Assembly (NCBI GenBank): GCA_036733925.1
Contig: DAIMZO010000006.1
Coordinates: 1 to 64,000 of the forward strand
Direction: 5' to 3'
Source: UBA2897 sp036733925
GTDB taxonomy: Bacteria > Bacillota > Negativicutes > Selenomonadales > Selenomonadaceae
Length of the DNA stretch: 64,000 bases
Positions 23,063 through 32,196 of this stretch are shown here, piece by piece. Within the stretch, counting starts at the first letter, position 1. Every line of letters starts with the position of its first letter. The position numbers and the translations under genes were made by a program. The notes beneath the pieces were generated by a model. It was not told where the DNA came from and made no database searches. It was given only the letters and a program-made list of their open reading frames with translations.

Positions 23063-23698
23063 ATGTCATATTCCATTCAGTTACATGTCAAAGGCAGGCG
23101 CTGCGTGATCCTCGGCGGCGGGCGCGTCGCCGAACGCAAGGCATTGAAGCTGGCAGAGGCCGATGCAGAAGTCATCGTCATTTCCCCGGATGTCACGGCG
23201 GAGCTCCGGAGCCGCCATGAGGCGGGCGAGATCGTCTGGCAGAAGAAGCGCTATGGAAAGGGCTGCCTCGCCGGTGCCTCGCTGGTATTCCTGACCGCTG
23301 ACCTCCGCGAGGACGCGGAAACGGTGCGTAAGGAAGCGCACACGGAGGGAGCACTCGTCAATGACGCCGTGCACCCGGAGGCATCGGATTTCGATGTGCC
23401 GGCGAGCGTCGTGCGCGGTGACTTGGAATTCGACGTATCGACGAACGGGGCGAGCCCGGAGCTTGCGCGGCAGATTCGCATGGAGCTCGAGGCGCAGTAT
23501 CCCGTGGTATTCGGCGAGTTCCTCGCGTTCCTGCAGGAGAAGCGCAAGGCCGTGCGGGAGCATATCCTCGATGGCGTGACGCGTCAGGATTTCTGGCGGA
23601 AGGCCATCGATGCGGAGACGCTCCGCCTTCTGCATGAAGGGAATATCGCGCAGGCAAAGGAAAGGGTCAATCATGCAGCTGTTGCTATTGGGATTTAA
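23063..23698 (+). CDS. Precorrin-2 dehydrogenase / sirohydrochlorin ferrochelatase (siroheme synthase N-terminal type)
   Basis: 211 residues. NAD-binding Rossmann loop VILGGGRVAERKALKL at about 14-29, then the conserved VNDAVHPEASDFDVPASVVRGDL region and the NGASPELARQIR motif. This is the Met8p/CysG N-terminal domain without the methyltransferase half, which is supplied by the cobA-hemD fusion downstream. It makes sirohydrochlorin (and possibly siroheme) from precorrin-2. First gene of the tetrapyrrole operon; TATAAT at 22989-22994 may serve as -10. Overlaps hemA by 26 bases. Confidence 0.93.
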   Translation: MSYSIQLHVKGRRCVILGGGRVAERKALKLAEADAEVIVISPDVTAELRSRHEAGEIVWQKKRYGKGCLAGASLVFLTADLREDAETVRKEAHTEGALVNDAVHPEASDFDVPASVVRGDLEFDVSTNGASPELARQIRMELEAQYPVVFGEFLAFLQEKRKAVREHILDGVTRQDFWRKAIDAETLRLLHEGNIAQAKERVNHAAVAIGI

Positions 23699-24992
23699 TC
23701 ATAAGACGGCGCCGGTCGAGGTACGCGAGCGCTTTTCCATCGGTAAGGGCGACCTGCGGCGCGGCCTCTCGAACCTCGAGGACTACGAGTCCATCCACGA
23801 GGCGGTCGTGCTCTCGACCTGCAACCGGACGGAAATCTACGCCGTGACGGACGGCGAGGCGGACGGCGAGGCCGTCGTGAAGGAATTCCTCTTTGACCTC
23901 GCGGGCAGCGAGGAGGATATCGACGAATACCTCTATACCTATGAGGGGGAGGCGTGCGTCCGCCATCTGTTCCGCGTGGCATCGAGCCTCGATTCCCTCG
24001 TGCTCGGCGAGGGGCAGATCCTCTCGCAGGTCAAGGAGGCCTACGCCGTCGCGCGCGAGGAGCATACGACGAGCACGGTACTGAACACGCTTTTCCACCG
24101 CGCCATCAAGACGGGCAAGCGTGTGCGCACGGAGACGCAGATCCAGAACCGGTCGGTGTCCGTGAGCTACGCGGCCGTAGAGCTCGCGAGCCACAGTCTC
24201 GGCGGCCTGCTCGGCTGCAAGGCGCTGATCTTCGGCGCGGGCAAGATGGCCGAGCTCACGATCCAGCATCTGCGCTCGCACGGCGTGACGGATCTCTACA
24301 TCACGAACCGGCATATCGAGCGCGCGGAAAAACTCGCCGCGTCGTATGACGGGAAGGCCGTGCCGTTCCAGGATGCCATCGCGAAGGCCGTGGACATCGA
24401 TATCATCGTGACGTCGACGGGCGCGCCGCACTACGTCGTGAAGCCTTGGGAGACGCAGCGCCTCATGGCCAAGCGCAAGGGCCGTCCGCTCTTCTTCATC
24501 GATATCGCCGTGCCGCGCGACGTGGATCCGGAGGTCGGGGAGATCAAGGGCGTGACGCTCTACAATATCGACGCGCTCGAGTCCGTCGTCGATGCGCATA
24601 AGCAGGCGCGTGCGCGTGACGCCGTGGCGGCAAGGCGGATCGTCGAGGAGGAAGTCTCCGACGTGCTCGGCAAGTTCCAATACCTGTCCTTCCAGCCGCT
24701 CATGGCTCTGCTCTCGGACCGCTGCGAGGGCATCCGCTGCCGCGAGATGAAGCGCTGGAGCTCGAAGCTCGCGGATCTCAGTGATGAGGACTGGCGGCAG
24801 ATTGACCACATGACGCATCAGATCGTGCGGAAGATTCTGCGTACGCCGATGAAGAAGCTCGCGGAGTCCGCCGGCACGCGCAAGGAGGACTTCTACATCG
24901 AGGCGATGCGCGCGCTTTTCAAGCTCGACACGATAGGGGAGATGGACATCCGTGAAAAAGAAACGCATCCGTATCGGTACGCGGAGCAGTGA
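23673..24992 (+). CDS. hemA: Glutamyl-tRNA reductase
   Basis: 439 residues, reduces glutamyl-tRNA to glutamate-1-semialdehyde, the first committed step of the C5 tetrapyrrole pathway. N-terminal catalytic domain: LGFNHKTAPVEVRE start and nucleophilic Cys in VVLSTCNRTEIYAV (about residue 50). NADPH domain: LIFGAGKMAELT (about 187-198). C-terminal dimerisation helices follow. The start at 23673 fits the family N-terminus and follows AAAGG. It overlaps both neighbours, a sign of tight translational coupling. hemL is not in this locus. Confidence 0.97.
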   Translation: MQLLLLGFNHKTAPVEVRERFSIGKGDLRRGLSNLEDYESIHEAVVLSTCNRTEIYAVTDGEADGEAVVKEFLFDLAGSEEDIDEYLYTYEGEACVRHLFRVASSLDSLVLGEGQILSQVKEAYAVAREEHTTSTVLNTLFHRAIKTGKRVRTETQIQNRSVSVSYAAVELASHSLGGLLGCKALIFGAGKMAELTIQHLRSHGVTDLYITNRHIERAEKLAASYDGKAVPFQDAIAKAVDIDIIVTSTGAPHYVVKPWETQRLMAKRKGRPLFFIDIAVPRDVDPEVGEIKGVTLYNIDALESVVDAHKQARARDAVAARRIVEEEVSDVLGKFQYLSFQPLMALLSDRCEGIRCREMKRWSSKLADLSDEDWRQIDHMTHQIVRKILRTPMKKLAESAGTRKEDFYIEAMRALFKLDTIGEMDIREKETHPYRYAEQ

Positions 24993-25893
24993 GCTCGCGC
25001 TCTGGCAGGTGGACTTCGTCGCGCAGAAGCTCCGCGCGCGCTATCCGGAGCTCGAGGTCGAGGAGATCCGCATCAAGACGAAGGGTGACAAGATTCTCGA
25101 CGCGCCGCTCGCGAAGATCGGCGGCAAGGGGCTCTTCACGAAAGAGCTCGAGCAGGCCATGCTCGACGGTTCCATCGACCTCGCCGTGCACAGCCTGAAA
25201 GATGTGCCGACGGCATTGCCGGACGGCCTGACGCTCGGTGCCATCACGAAGCGCTCGTACGCCGGCGATGTGCTCGTCAGCGAGCGCTACGCCTCGTTCG
25301 CGGAGCTGCCGCAGGGCGCGAAGGTCGGCACCTCGAGCCTGCGGCGCAAGGCACAGCTCCTGCATGAGCGGCCGGATCTGCAAATCGTCTCGCTGCGCGG
25401 CAATGTCAACTCGCGTCTTCGGAAGATGCACGATGAGGGCTTTGACGCCATCGTGCTCGCGGAGGCCGGCATGCAGCGGCTCGGCAAGGGCGCGCAGATC
25501 ACGGAAAAGCTGCCGATGCGCTGGATTCTGCCGGCGGTCGGGCAGGGCGCGCTCGCAGTCGAGACGCGGGCAAAGGACGAGGAGATGCTCGACCTGCTCG
25601 CGTTCCTGAATGATGCGGATATGGCCGCGGCGGCGCGCGCCGAACGCGCGTTCCTCGCACGCGTCGAGGGCGGCTGTCAGGTGCCGGTCGGCGTCTACGG
25701 GACGGCAGAGGGCGATGCGCTCCGCATCGAGGCGGTCATCGCCTCACTCGATGGTGCGCGGCTCTACCGCGCGGCCGCGGAGGGCTCCCGCGAGGATGCG
25801 GAAAACCTCGGCACGGCCTTGGCAGACAAGCTGCTCGATGCGGGCGGCATAGCAATCCTGCACGAGCTCGGCCTTCTGCTGGATCGGAACTGA
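24952..25893 (+). CDS. hemC: Porphobilinogen deaminase (hydroxymethylbilane synthase)
   Basis: 313 residues, polymerises four porphobilinogens to hydroxymethylbilane. Begins RIGTRSSELALWQ; conserved HSLKDVPT, GTSSLRRKAQL, LRGNVNSRL; the dipyrromethane-cofactor cysteine is in VEGGCQVPVG (about residue 243). GTG start overlapping hemA by 41 bases. Core of the tetrapyrrole operon. Confidence 0.97.
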   Translation: MKKKRIRIGTRSSELALWQVDFVAQKLRARYPELEVEEIRIKTKGDKILDAPLAKIGGKGLFTKELEQAMLDGSIDLAVHSLKDVPTALPDGLTLGAITKRSYAGDVLVSERYASFAELPQGAKVGTSSLRRKAQLLHERPDLQIVSLRGNVNSRLRKMHDEGFDAIVLAEAGMQRLGKGAQITEKLPMRWILPAVGQGALAVETRAKDEEMLDLLAFLNDADMAAAARAERAFLARVEGGCQVPVGVYGTAEGDALRIEAVIASLDGARLYRAAAEGSREDAENLGTALADKLLDAGGIAILHELGLLLDRN

Positions 25894-25954
25894 CAGGCCG
25901 CAGAACAGAGAGGAACGAATCTTATCCGTAAGAATATCGCGATGAGGGATTGGC

Positions 25955-27508
25955 ATGGAAAAACAGAAAAGCCCCGGAATGGTGTACTTAGTCGGCGCGG
26001 GCCCGGGAGATCCTGGGCTGCTGACGGTCAAGGCGAAGGAATGCCTGCAGAAAGCCGATGTCGTGGTCTACGATTATCTGGCCTCGCCGCGCATCCTGGA
26101 ATGGGCGAGTGACGCGGCCGAGCGTATCTACGTCGGCAAACGCGCGAGCCATCACACGATGCGGCAGATGGATATCAGCGCCTTGCTCGCCGAGAAGGCG
26201 AACCAGGGCAAGACCGTCGTCCGGCTGAAGGGCGGCGACCCGTTCGTGTTCGGCCGCGGCGGCGAGGAGGGCATCGTGCTGCGCGAGGCCGGCGTCCCGT
26301 TCGAGATCGTGCCGGGCGTGACGTCGGCGATTGCGGTGCCGGCGTACGCGGGCATCCCGGTCACCCACCGGGCCGTTGCGGTCTCATTCGCCATCGTGAC
26401 GGGACATGAAGACCCGACGAAGGCGGAGAGCGGCATCCGCTGGAAGCAGCTTGCGACGGGCGTCGACACGCTGATCTTCCTGATGGGCATCGCGAACCTG
26501 CCAAAGATCACGGCGAAGCTCATCGAGAACGGCAGGCCAGCCGATACGCCGGCAGCCGTGATCCGCTGGGGCACGAAGCCGGAGCAGCGGACGCTCGTGA
26601 CGACGGTCGGCCGCGCGGCAGAGGACGTCGCGCGTACGGGATTGCAGCCGCCGGCGATATTCCTCATCGGCGATGTCGTGCGGCTCCGGGACAAGCTCCA
26701 GTGGTTTGACCGGCTCGCGCAGCGGCCGCTCTATGGCAAGCGCGTCCTCGTCACGCGCTCGCGCGCGCAGGCCTCGAGGCTCACCGTCATGCTCGAAGAA
26801 CTCGGTGCGGAGGTGGTCGAGCTGCCATTCATCGCAATCTGCGAACCGGACAACCATTACGCGGCGCTCGATGCGGCAATCGCACATCTGGAGGATTACG
26901 CCTGGGTGCTCTTCACGAGCGTCAACGGCGTCGCGCATTTCTTCATGCGGCTCGAGAAGGCAGGGAAGGACACCCGCGCGCTCGGCTACGCGCGCGTCGC
27001 GGCCATCGGTTCCGCGACGGCGGAGGCGCTCCGAGAGCATGGTATACGTGCCGACATCGTGCCGGAGCAGTACCGCGCCGAGGGCATGCTCGAAGCGCTG
27101 CACGGGAAACTGCCGCCGCGTGCGAAGATCCTGATCCCGCGCGCGCAGGAGGCCCGGAACGTCCTGCCGGACAAACTCCGCGAGCAGGGCATGCAGGTCG
27201 ATGTCGTGCCGGCCTATGCGACGGCCACCGCGCCAATCGATGCCGATGCTCTGCAGGAGACGCTCGGGCATATCGACTTCGTGACCTTCACGAGCTCGTC
27301 GACCGTGAGGAACTTCGTCGCGGCGCTCGGCAACATCACGCCGCTCGAGACGGTCAAGACCGCCTGCATCGGCCCGATTACGGCGGACACGCTGCGGAAG
27401 CTCGCGGGGGAGCCGGATATCGTTGCGGAGACCTATACGATACCGGGACTGATCTCGGCCATCACGGCCTATGTGCAGGCAGAGGCAATCGAAAAGAAGG
27501 ACAGTTGA
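25955..27508 (+). CDS. cobA-hemD: Uroporphyrinogen-III C-methyltransferase / uroporphyrinogen-III synthase fusion
   Basis: 517 residues, two enzymes in one chain. Residues 1-250: SAM-dependent methyltransferase with VGAGPGDPGLLTVK, VVYDYLASPRIL, RLKGGDPFVFGRGGEE and the VPGVTSA motif. Residues 255-510: HemD fold beginning LYGKRVLVTRSRAQASRL and ending in CIGPITADTLRK. The protein closes hydroxymethylbilane to uroporphyrinogen III and methylates it to precorrin-2, which feeds siroheme and cobalamin. This fusion is common in anaerobic Firmicutes. Positioned between hemC and hemB. Confidence 0.96.
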   Translation: MEKQKSPGMVYLVGAGPGDPGLLTVKAKECLQKADVVVYDYLASPRILEWASDAAERIYVGKRASHHTMRQMDISALLAEKANQGKTVVRLKGGDPFVFGRGGEEGIVLREAGVPFEIVPGVTSAIAVPAYAGIPVTHRAVAVSFAIVTGHEDPTKAESGIRWKQLATGVDTLIFLMGIANLPKITAKLIENGRPADTPAAVIRWGTKPEQRTLVTTVGRAAEDVARTGLQPPAIFLIGDVVRLRDKLQWFDRLAQRPLYGKRVLVTRSRAQASRLTVMLEELGAEVVELPFIAICEPDNHYAALDAAIAHLEDYAWVLFTSVNGVAHFFMRLEKAGKDTRALGYARVAAIGSATAEALREHGIRADIVPEQYRAEGMLEALHGKLPPRAKILIPRAQEARNVLPDKLREQGMQVDVVPAYATATAPIDADALQETLGHIDFVTFTSSSTVRNFVAALGNITPLETVKTACIGPITADTLRKLAGEPDIVAETYTIPGLISAITAYVQAEAIEKKDS

Positions 27509-27509
27509 T

Positions 27510-27549
27510 TTTTGCCATGCGGCAAAAGGATGACCGGGGGAATCCCCGG
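27510..27549 (+). other. Tandem hairpins in the cobA-hemD / hemB gap
   Basis: TTTTGCC-ATGC-GGCAAAA (27510-27527) and CCGGGG-GAAT-CCCCGG (27534-27549) fill most of the 64-bp gap before hemB. Neither has a T run, so they are more likely RNA processing or stability elements than terminators. Confidence 0.45.
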
Positions 27550-27572
27550 GAATATATGGGAGATGCTTTACG

Positions 27573-28556
27573 ATGGAAAATCAGATTCTTCGTCCGCGCC
27601 GGCTCCGCGTGAGTCCGGCTATCCGCCGGATGGTGCGCGAGACCACGCTCACGCCGTCGGATTTCGTGTACCCGCTCTTTGTCGTGCCGGGTGAGGGCGT
27701 GCGCGAGGAGATCCCGAGCATGCCGGACGTCTTTCATCTGTCGGTCGACCAGGCCGTCGAGACGGCAAAGCAGGTCTACGAGCTCGGCATCCCGGCCGTC
27801 GAGATTTTCGGTCTGCCGGAGTACAAGGACGCAGACGGTTCGTCGGCCTGGAATCCGAAAAGCCCGGTGCAGTGCGCCATTGCGGCCATCAAGAAAGCCG
27901 TCCCGGATCTCGTGATCGTCGGCGACGTCTGCCTCTGCCAGTACACGTCGCACGGCCATTGCGGGCATCTGACCGGCCACTACGTGGATAATGACAAGAC
28001 GCTGCCGCTGCTGCAGAAGGTCGCGCTTTCTCAGGCCGAGGCCGGCGCGGATATCGTTGCGCCGTCCGATATGATGGATGGCCGCGTGGCCGCCATCCGC
28101 GAGGTGCTCGACGTCCATAACTTCATCAATGTCTCGATCATGAGCTACGCCGTGAAATACGCGTCGGCGTTCTACGGCCCGTTCCGCGATGCAGCGGACA
28201 GCGCACCGCAGTTCGGCAACCGCAAGCAGTATCAGATGGATCCGGCGAATGTCCGCGAGGCGATGAAGGAGACCGACCTCGATATGGCCGAGGGCGCGGA
28301 CATCATCATGGTGAAGCCCGCGATGACCTATCTCGACGTCGTCAGCAAGGTGCGCGCGCGCATTGACCGTCCGGTCGCGACCTACAACGTCAGCGGCGAG
28401 TACGCGATGGTGAAGGCGGCCTCGCAGAACGGCTGGATCGACGAGCGGCGCATTGTGCTCGAATCCCTGCTCTCGATGAAGCGCGCCGGCGCGGATATCA
28501 TCATCACGTATCACGCGGTGGATGCCGCACGCTGGCTCATGGACGGGGCAGAATGA
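27573..28556 (+). CDS. hemB: Delta-aminolevulinic acid dehydratase (porphobilinogen synthase)
   Basis: 327 residues, condenses two 5-aminolevulinates to porphobilinogen. Start RPRRLRVSPAIRRMVRETTL; metal site region DVCLCQYTSHGHCG (cysteine-type zinc site, about residues 117-130); Schiff-base lysines in SYAVKYASAFYGPFRDAA and MVKPAMTYLDVV. Last heme gene of the run; the phosphate response regulator follows 54 bp later with no terminator in between. Confidence 0.97.
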   Translation: MENQILRPRRLRVSPAIRRMVRETTLTPSDFVYPLFVVPGEGVREEIPSMPDVFHLSVDQAVETAKQVYELGIPAVEIFGLPEYKDADGSSAWNPKSPVQCAIAAIKKAVPDLVIVGDVCLCQYTSHGHCGHLTGHYVDNDKTLPLLQKVALSQAEAGADIVAPSDMMDGRVAAIREVLDVHNFINVSIMSYAVKYASAFYGPFRDAADSAPQFGNRKQYQMDPANVREAMKETDLDMAEGADIIMVKPAMTYLDVVSKVRARIDRPVATYNVSGEYAMVKAASQNGWIDERRIVLESLLSMKRAGADIIITYHAVDAARWLMDGAE

Positions 28557-28609
28557 CAGAGAAAGATTGATGAGAGAGTGAGACGCGCGAGAAAAGGGAC
28601 TGGGAGACT

Positions 28610-29317
28610 ATGTGTAAAGTTTTGGTTGTCGATGACGATGACGCGATCCGCGACCTGCTGCATATCCAGCTCATGCGAAATGGCTACGAGGTCGATGAGG
28701 CAGAGGACGGCGAGGCGGCACTCGACAAGGCAAAGGGCAGCGACTTCATCCTGCTCGATATCATGCTGCCGAAGCTGGACGGCTACGAGGTCTGCCGCCG
28801 GCTCAAGGCTGACGATGCGACGAAGCGGATTCCCATCATCATGCTGACAGCAAAGACGGAGGAGATCGACACGGTGCTCGGGCTTGAGCTCGGGGCCGAC
28901 GATTATTTGGCAAAGCCGTTTTCCATGCGCGAGCTGCTCGCACGCATGAAAGCCGTCGAGCGGCGGATCGCGAAACAGGAAAAGCCGGCGGCAGCGGCAG
29001 GCGCCGAGATGCAGCTGCAGCTCGGCGGGCTCTGCATGGACTTTGCAGCGCACCGCGTGAGCCTCGCGGGTCGGGAGATCGACCTGACGCCGAAGGAGTA
29101 CGAGCTCCTGAAGCAGTTCCTGACCCATATCGGGCGCGCGTATTCGCGCGATGAACTGCTGAGCCGCATCTGGGGCTATGACTACTACGGCGATACGCGG
29201 ACGGTCGACGTGCATATCCGGCATTTGCGGCAGAAGCTCGCGGCGGATCCGTCCATCGCGAACGCAATCGAGACGGTGCGCGGGGTCGGCTACCGTTTCG
29301 TGCACCCCAAAGACTGA
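28610..29317 (+). CDS. phoP: OmpR/PhoB-family response regulator, probable PhoP
   Basis: 235 residues. Receiver domain 1-120 (DDDD acidic cluster, phospho-Asp in FILLDIMLPKLDG, Thr and Lys in MLTAKTEE and YLAKPFS). Winged-helix DNA-binding domain from about 135 (IDLTPKEYELLKQFL, DTRTVDVHIRHLRQKL, RGVGYRF). Cognate partner is likely the PhoR kinase at 32891-34324; two PHO boxes downstream are likely targets. Its gene lies directly behind hemB and ahead of a terminator, so it is probably transcribed with the heme genes. The phosphate role is inferred from context. Confidence 0.88.
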   Translation: MCKVLVVDDDDAIRDLLHIQLMRNGYEVDEAEDGEAALDKAKGSDFILLDIMLPKLDGYEVCRRLKADDATKRIPIIMLTAKTEEIDTVLGLELGADDYLAKPFSMRELLARMKAVERRIAKQEKPAAAAGAEMQLQLGGLCMDFAAHRVSLAGREIDLTPKEYELLKQFLTHIGRAYSRDELLSRIWGYDYYGDTRTVDVHIRHLRQKLAADPSIANAIETVRGVGYRFVHPKD

Positions 29318-29333
29318 ACCGAATACAGGAAGC

Positions 29334-29368
29334 AAAGGCGCTGGCAGGATTTTTGCCGGCGCCTTTCT
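29334..29368 (+). terminator. Intrinsic terminator after phoP
   Basis: Thirteen-base arms 29334-29346 and 29354-29366 (AAAGGCGC / GCGCCTTT outer part). The T tract is short. Confidence 0.8.
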
Positions 29369-29402
29369 GCAAAATTCCTGCAAAAAGGAAGTGGTAAGAA
29401 AG

Positions 29403-29430
29403 TTTACAAAAACATAACATAACCGAAACA
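29403..29430 (+). promoter_or_regulatory. PHO box upstream of the ppx-ppk remnant
   Basis: Three direct hexamers at 11-bp steps: TTTACA (29403), ATAACA (29414), GAAACA (29425), each separated by five bases, as in B. subtilis PhoP boxes (TT[A/T/C]ACA repeats). A -10 (TAGAAT, 29451-29456) follows after exactly 20 bp. There is no normal -35, as expected for an activated promoter. Nearly identical to the box at 34376. Confidence 0.8.
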
Positions 29431-29491
29431 TATAGCAGGAGAGTTTCTCCTAGAATGAAGGCAGAACGAAAACACCGGAGGAGGATACGCG

Positions 29492-30144
29492 ATGTACGCA
29501 ATCATCGATGTCGGATCGAACACGGTCCGCATGAATATCTATAAACTTGTCGGCGGCCATATTTCCCTGGTCATGAGCAAGAAGGAGTCCGTCGGGCTCG
29601 CTTCCTATGTCCGCAATGGGCAGATGACGGCAGAGGGCATTGACCGCGCCTGCGAGGTGCTTTCCGAGTTCCGCACGATCTTGCAGGATCTCAGCATCAC
29701 GAATTTCCATGTGTTCGCGACCGCTGCGCTCCGCAACGCGGCGAACAGTCGCGCGGCAATCGCCGAGATCATGGACCGCACGGGCGTCTATGTCGAAGTC
29801 CTCTCCGGCGAACGCGAGGCAGAGCTCGACTATATCGGCGTTTCGCATTCGGTCGATGTGACGGACGGCCTGCTCATCGATATCGGCGGCGCCTCGACCG
29901 AGCTCGTCGTCTACGCGGACGGCGAAATCCGCAAGAAAGTCAGCCTGCCGGTCGGCTCGCTCAATATGTACGACCGCTATGTCACGAACCTGCTGCCGAG
30001 CCGCGCGGAACGCAAGGCCATCAAGCAGCACGTCCTGAACCTGCTGAAAAGAGGACGCAGACCTGAACTACGGGGAGTACCCGCGCGTCTGCGGCGTCGG
30101 CGGCACAATCCGCGCGGCGCGCAAGCTGAACAACTACATGTTCC
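29492..30144 (+). pseudogene. ppx: Ppx/GppA exopolyphosphatase, frameshifted and truncated
   Basis: The first 185 codons give a good Ppx/GppA N-terminal domain: YAIIDVGSNTVRMNIY (ATPase-fold phosphate 1 motif) and LLIDIGGASTELVVY. At about 30048 an extra A in CTGAAAAGAGG shifts the frame. The correct frame resumes as EDADLNYGEYPRVCGVGG, then TIRAARKLNNYMFR, and stops at the join with ppk sequence near 30144. The remaining 250 or so C-terminal residues of a normal Ppx are absent. RBS GGAGGAGG and a PHO box promoter remain intact upstream. A functional exopolyphosphatase is very unlikely. Confidence 0.88.
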
Positions 30145-31408
30145 GTGCCGCTCTATGAACGGCTGAAGTTCGTCGAAATCTTCACGAGCAACCTCGATGA
30201 GTTCTTCATGGTGCGCGTCGGGAGTCTTTTTGACCTCGACCGGGTCAAGCCGGACAAGCGCGACAACAAGAGCGGCATGACGGCGAGCGAACAGCTGATG
30301 GCCGTCTTTGACAGCGTGCGGGAACTTTATCCGAAGCGTGACAGTATTTTCCACGAGGTAGAGATGCTGCTGCGCGAGCATGGCATCGAGCATCTGCGCT
30401 TTGAGGATATCGACCCGGATACGCAACGCTATTTTGAGCAGTATTTCCGCGAGCAGATCCTGCCGGTGCTGTCCCCGCAGATCATCGACTTGCACCATCC
30501 GTTCCCACATCTTGCGAACAAGGAACTGCTTGTCGGTGCCTTGCTGAAGCACGAACATCACGTGACGCTCGGCATGGTGCCGCTCGCGCCGTCCCTGCCG
30601 CGCTTCGTGCTGGCACCGGGTAACCGCATGGCGTACGTCCTGCAGGAAGGCACCGTATGCGCCGGTGACCGGCATCAACCGGTTCGGCGCGGATTCGATG
30701 CTCGACTTCATAAAGAAAAAGGATGTGCTGCTCTCGTATCCGTACGAGGACTTCGGCATTTTCCTGCAGGTGCTTCGCGAGGCAGTCAGCTCGCCGGAGG
30801 TCGTTTCCATCAAAATCACGATCTACCGCATCGGGCACGGCCACTACGAACGGCTGCTCGTCGCACCGGTCGGCCTGAAGCCTGCGCTGCTGCACCTCAT
30901 CGACGAGGAGGCAGGCAAGGCTCAGCGCGGCGAGCCCTGCGGCATCCGGCTCAAGATGAACTCCATCACGGACCGCGCGCTCATCGATGCGCTGGTCCGC
31001 GCGAGCCAGGCGGGCGTCGTGATCCACATGATCGTGCGCGGCATCTGCTGCCTGGTTCCGGGAATCTCCGGCGTCACGGACAACATCCATGTCCACAGCA
31101 TCGTCGGCCGTTTCCTCGAGCACGCGCGCGTGTTCGCGTTCGGGCAGGGCGAGAAGCCGAAGCTCTACATCGCTTCGGCAGACTGGATGACGCGCAACAC
31201 CGAGAACCGCGTCGAGGTCGCTGCGCCCGTCGAGAATCCGGAACTCCGGCAGCAGATTCTCGACATGATGGCCTTGCAGTTCTCGGATACGAGGAAGGGT
31301 CGCGCCATCGGGCCGGACGGCGCTTGTCACGTCATCACGCCGGATACCGGCGTCAACGCACAGGAAGAACTCATGAAGCGGGCTCATCAGCGCGCAAAAG
31401 TTTCTTGA
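30145..31408 (+). pseudogene. ppk: Polyphosphate kinase 1 with several internal deletions
   Basis: Recognisable PPK1 pieces with gaps. 30145-30655: PLYERLKFVEIFTSNLDEFF onward, lacking the first 35 or so residues. A deletion and frame change then remove roughly 150 residues. 30653-30830: RFGADSMLDFIKKKDVLLSY to SIKITIYRIG. A further in-frame deletion of about 110 residues removes the segment with the autophosphorylated histidine (E. coli His435 region, HAK/HSK motif). 30831-31408: HYERLLVAPVGLKPALL through IVRGICCLVPGISG and ASADWMTRNTENRVEVA to a normal end. About 420 of 700 residues remain. Sizes are estimates from the family. Not a working kinase. Confidence 0.9.
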
Positions 31409-31444
31409 GCAATCTTGAAACAGAAAGATTTTGGAGGTAATCGC

Positions 31445-32194
31445 ATGAAAATGCACGTAGGAGGGCTCAATCTATTTTACGGAGATCATCAGGCGCTATT
31501 TGATGTTAGCCTCGATGTCCCCGAACATCAGGTTGTCGCACTGATTGGCCCGTCAGGTTGCGGGAAATCGACGTTCCTGCGGACGCTCAACCGCATGAAC
31601 GATCTGATTGACGGTGTCCGCATCGAGGGCGAGATCACGCTCGACGGCGAGGACATCTACGCGCCGAACACCGACCTCGTCCATCTGCGGAAACGGGTCG
31701 GCATGGTGTTCCAGCACCCGAATCCGTTCCCGATGTCCATTTACGACAACGTGGCCTATGGTTGCCGCGTGCATGGACTCACGGACAAGAAAATCCTCGA
31801 CGAGACCGTCGAGCGCAGCCTGCGCGGCGCGGCGCTCTGGGATGAGGTCAAGGATCGCCTGAACGCTTCGGCGATGGGCATGTCCGGCGGCCAGCAGCAG
31901 CGCCTCTGCATCGCGCGCGTCATGGCCGTCGAGCCGGAGGTCGTGCTGATGGACGAGCCTTGCTCGGCCTTGGATCCGATTTCCACGATGAAGATTGAGT
32001 CGCTGATTACCGAAATCAAGAAGAAATATACAATCGTCATCGTCACGCATAATATGCAGCAGGCGGCGCGTGTTTCGGATGATACGGCGTTCTTCCTGAA
32101 CGGCAAGCTGATCGAGCACGACAAGACGGATGTCATCTTCACGAAGCCGCACAACAAGAAGACCGAGGACTATATTACGGGGAGGTTTGGTTGA
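31445..32194 (+). CDS. pstB: Phosphate ABC transporter ATP-binding protein
   Basis: 249 residues, cytoplasmic ATPase of the PstSCAB importer. Walker A GPSGCGKST (about 36-44), Q-loop VFQHPNPFPMSIYDNV (PstB-specific), signature MSGGQQQRLCIAR, Walker B VVLMDEPCSALDP, H-loop VTHN. RBS GGAGG before ATG 31445. Placed 36 bp after the ppk remnant and overlapping or abutting phoU. Separated from pstSCA by the opposite-strand phoR, an unusual arrangement. Likely transcribed from the PHO-box promoter through the ppx-ppk remnants, since no closer promoter is evident. Confidence 0.97.
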   Translation: MKMHVGGLNLFYGDHQALFDVSLDVPEHQVVALIGPSGCGKSTFLRTLNRMNDLIDGVRIEGEITLDGEDIYAPNTDLVHLRKRVGMVFQHPNPFPMSIYDNVAYGCRVHGLTDKKILDETVERSLRGAALWDEVKDRLNASAMGMSGGQQQRLCIARVMAVEPEVVLMDEPCSALDPISTMKIESLITEIKKKYTIVIVTHNMQQAARVSDDTAFFLNGKLIEHDKTDVIFTKPHNKKTEDYITGRFG

Positions 32195-32196
32195 CG

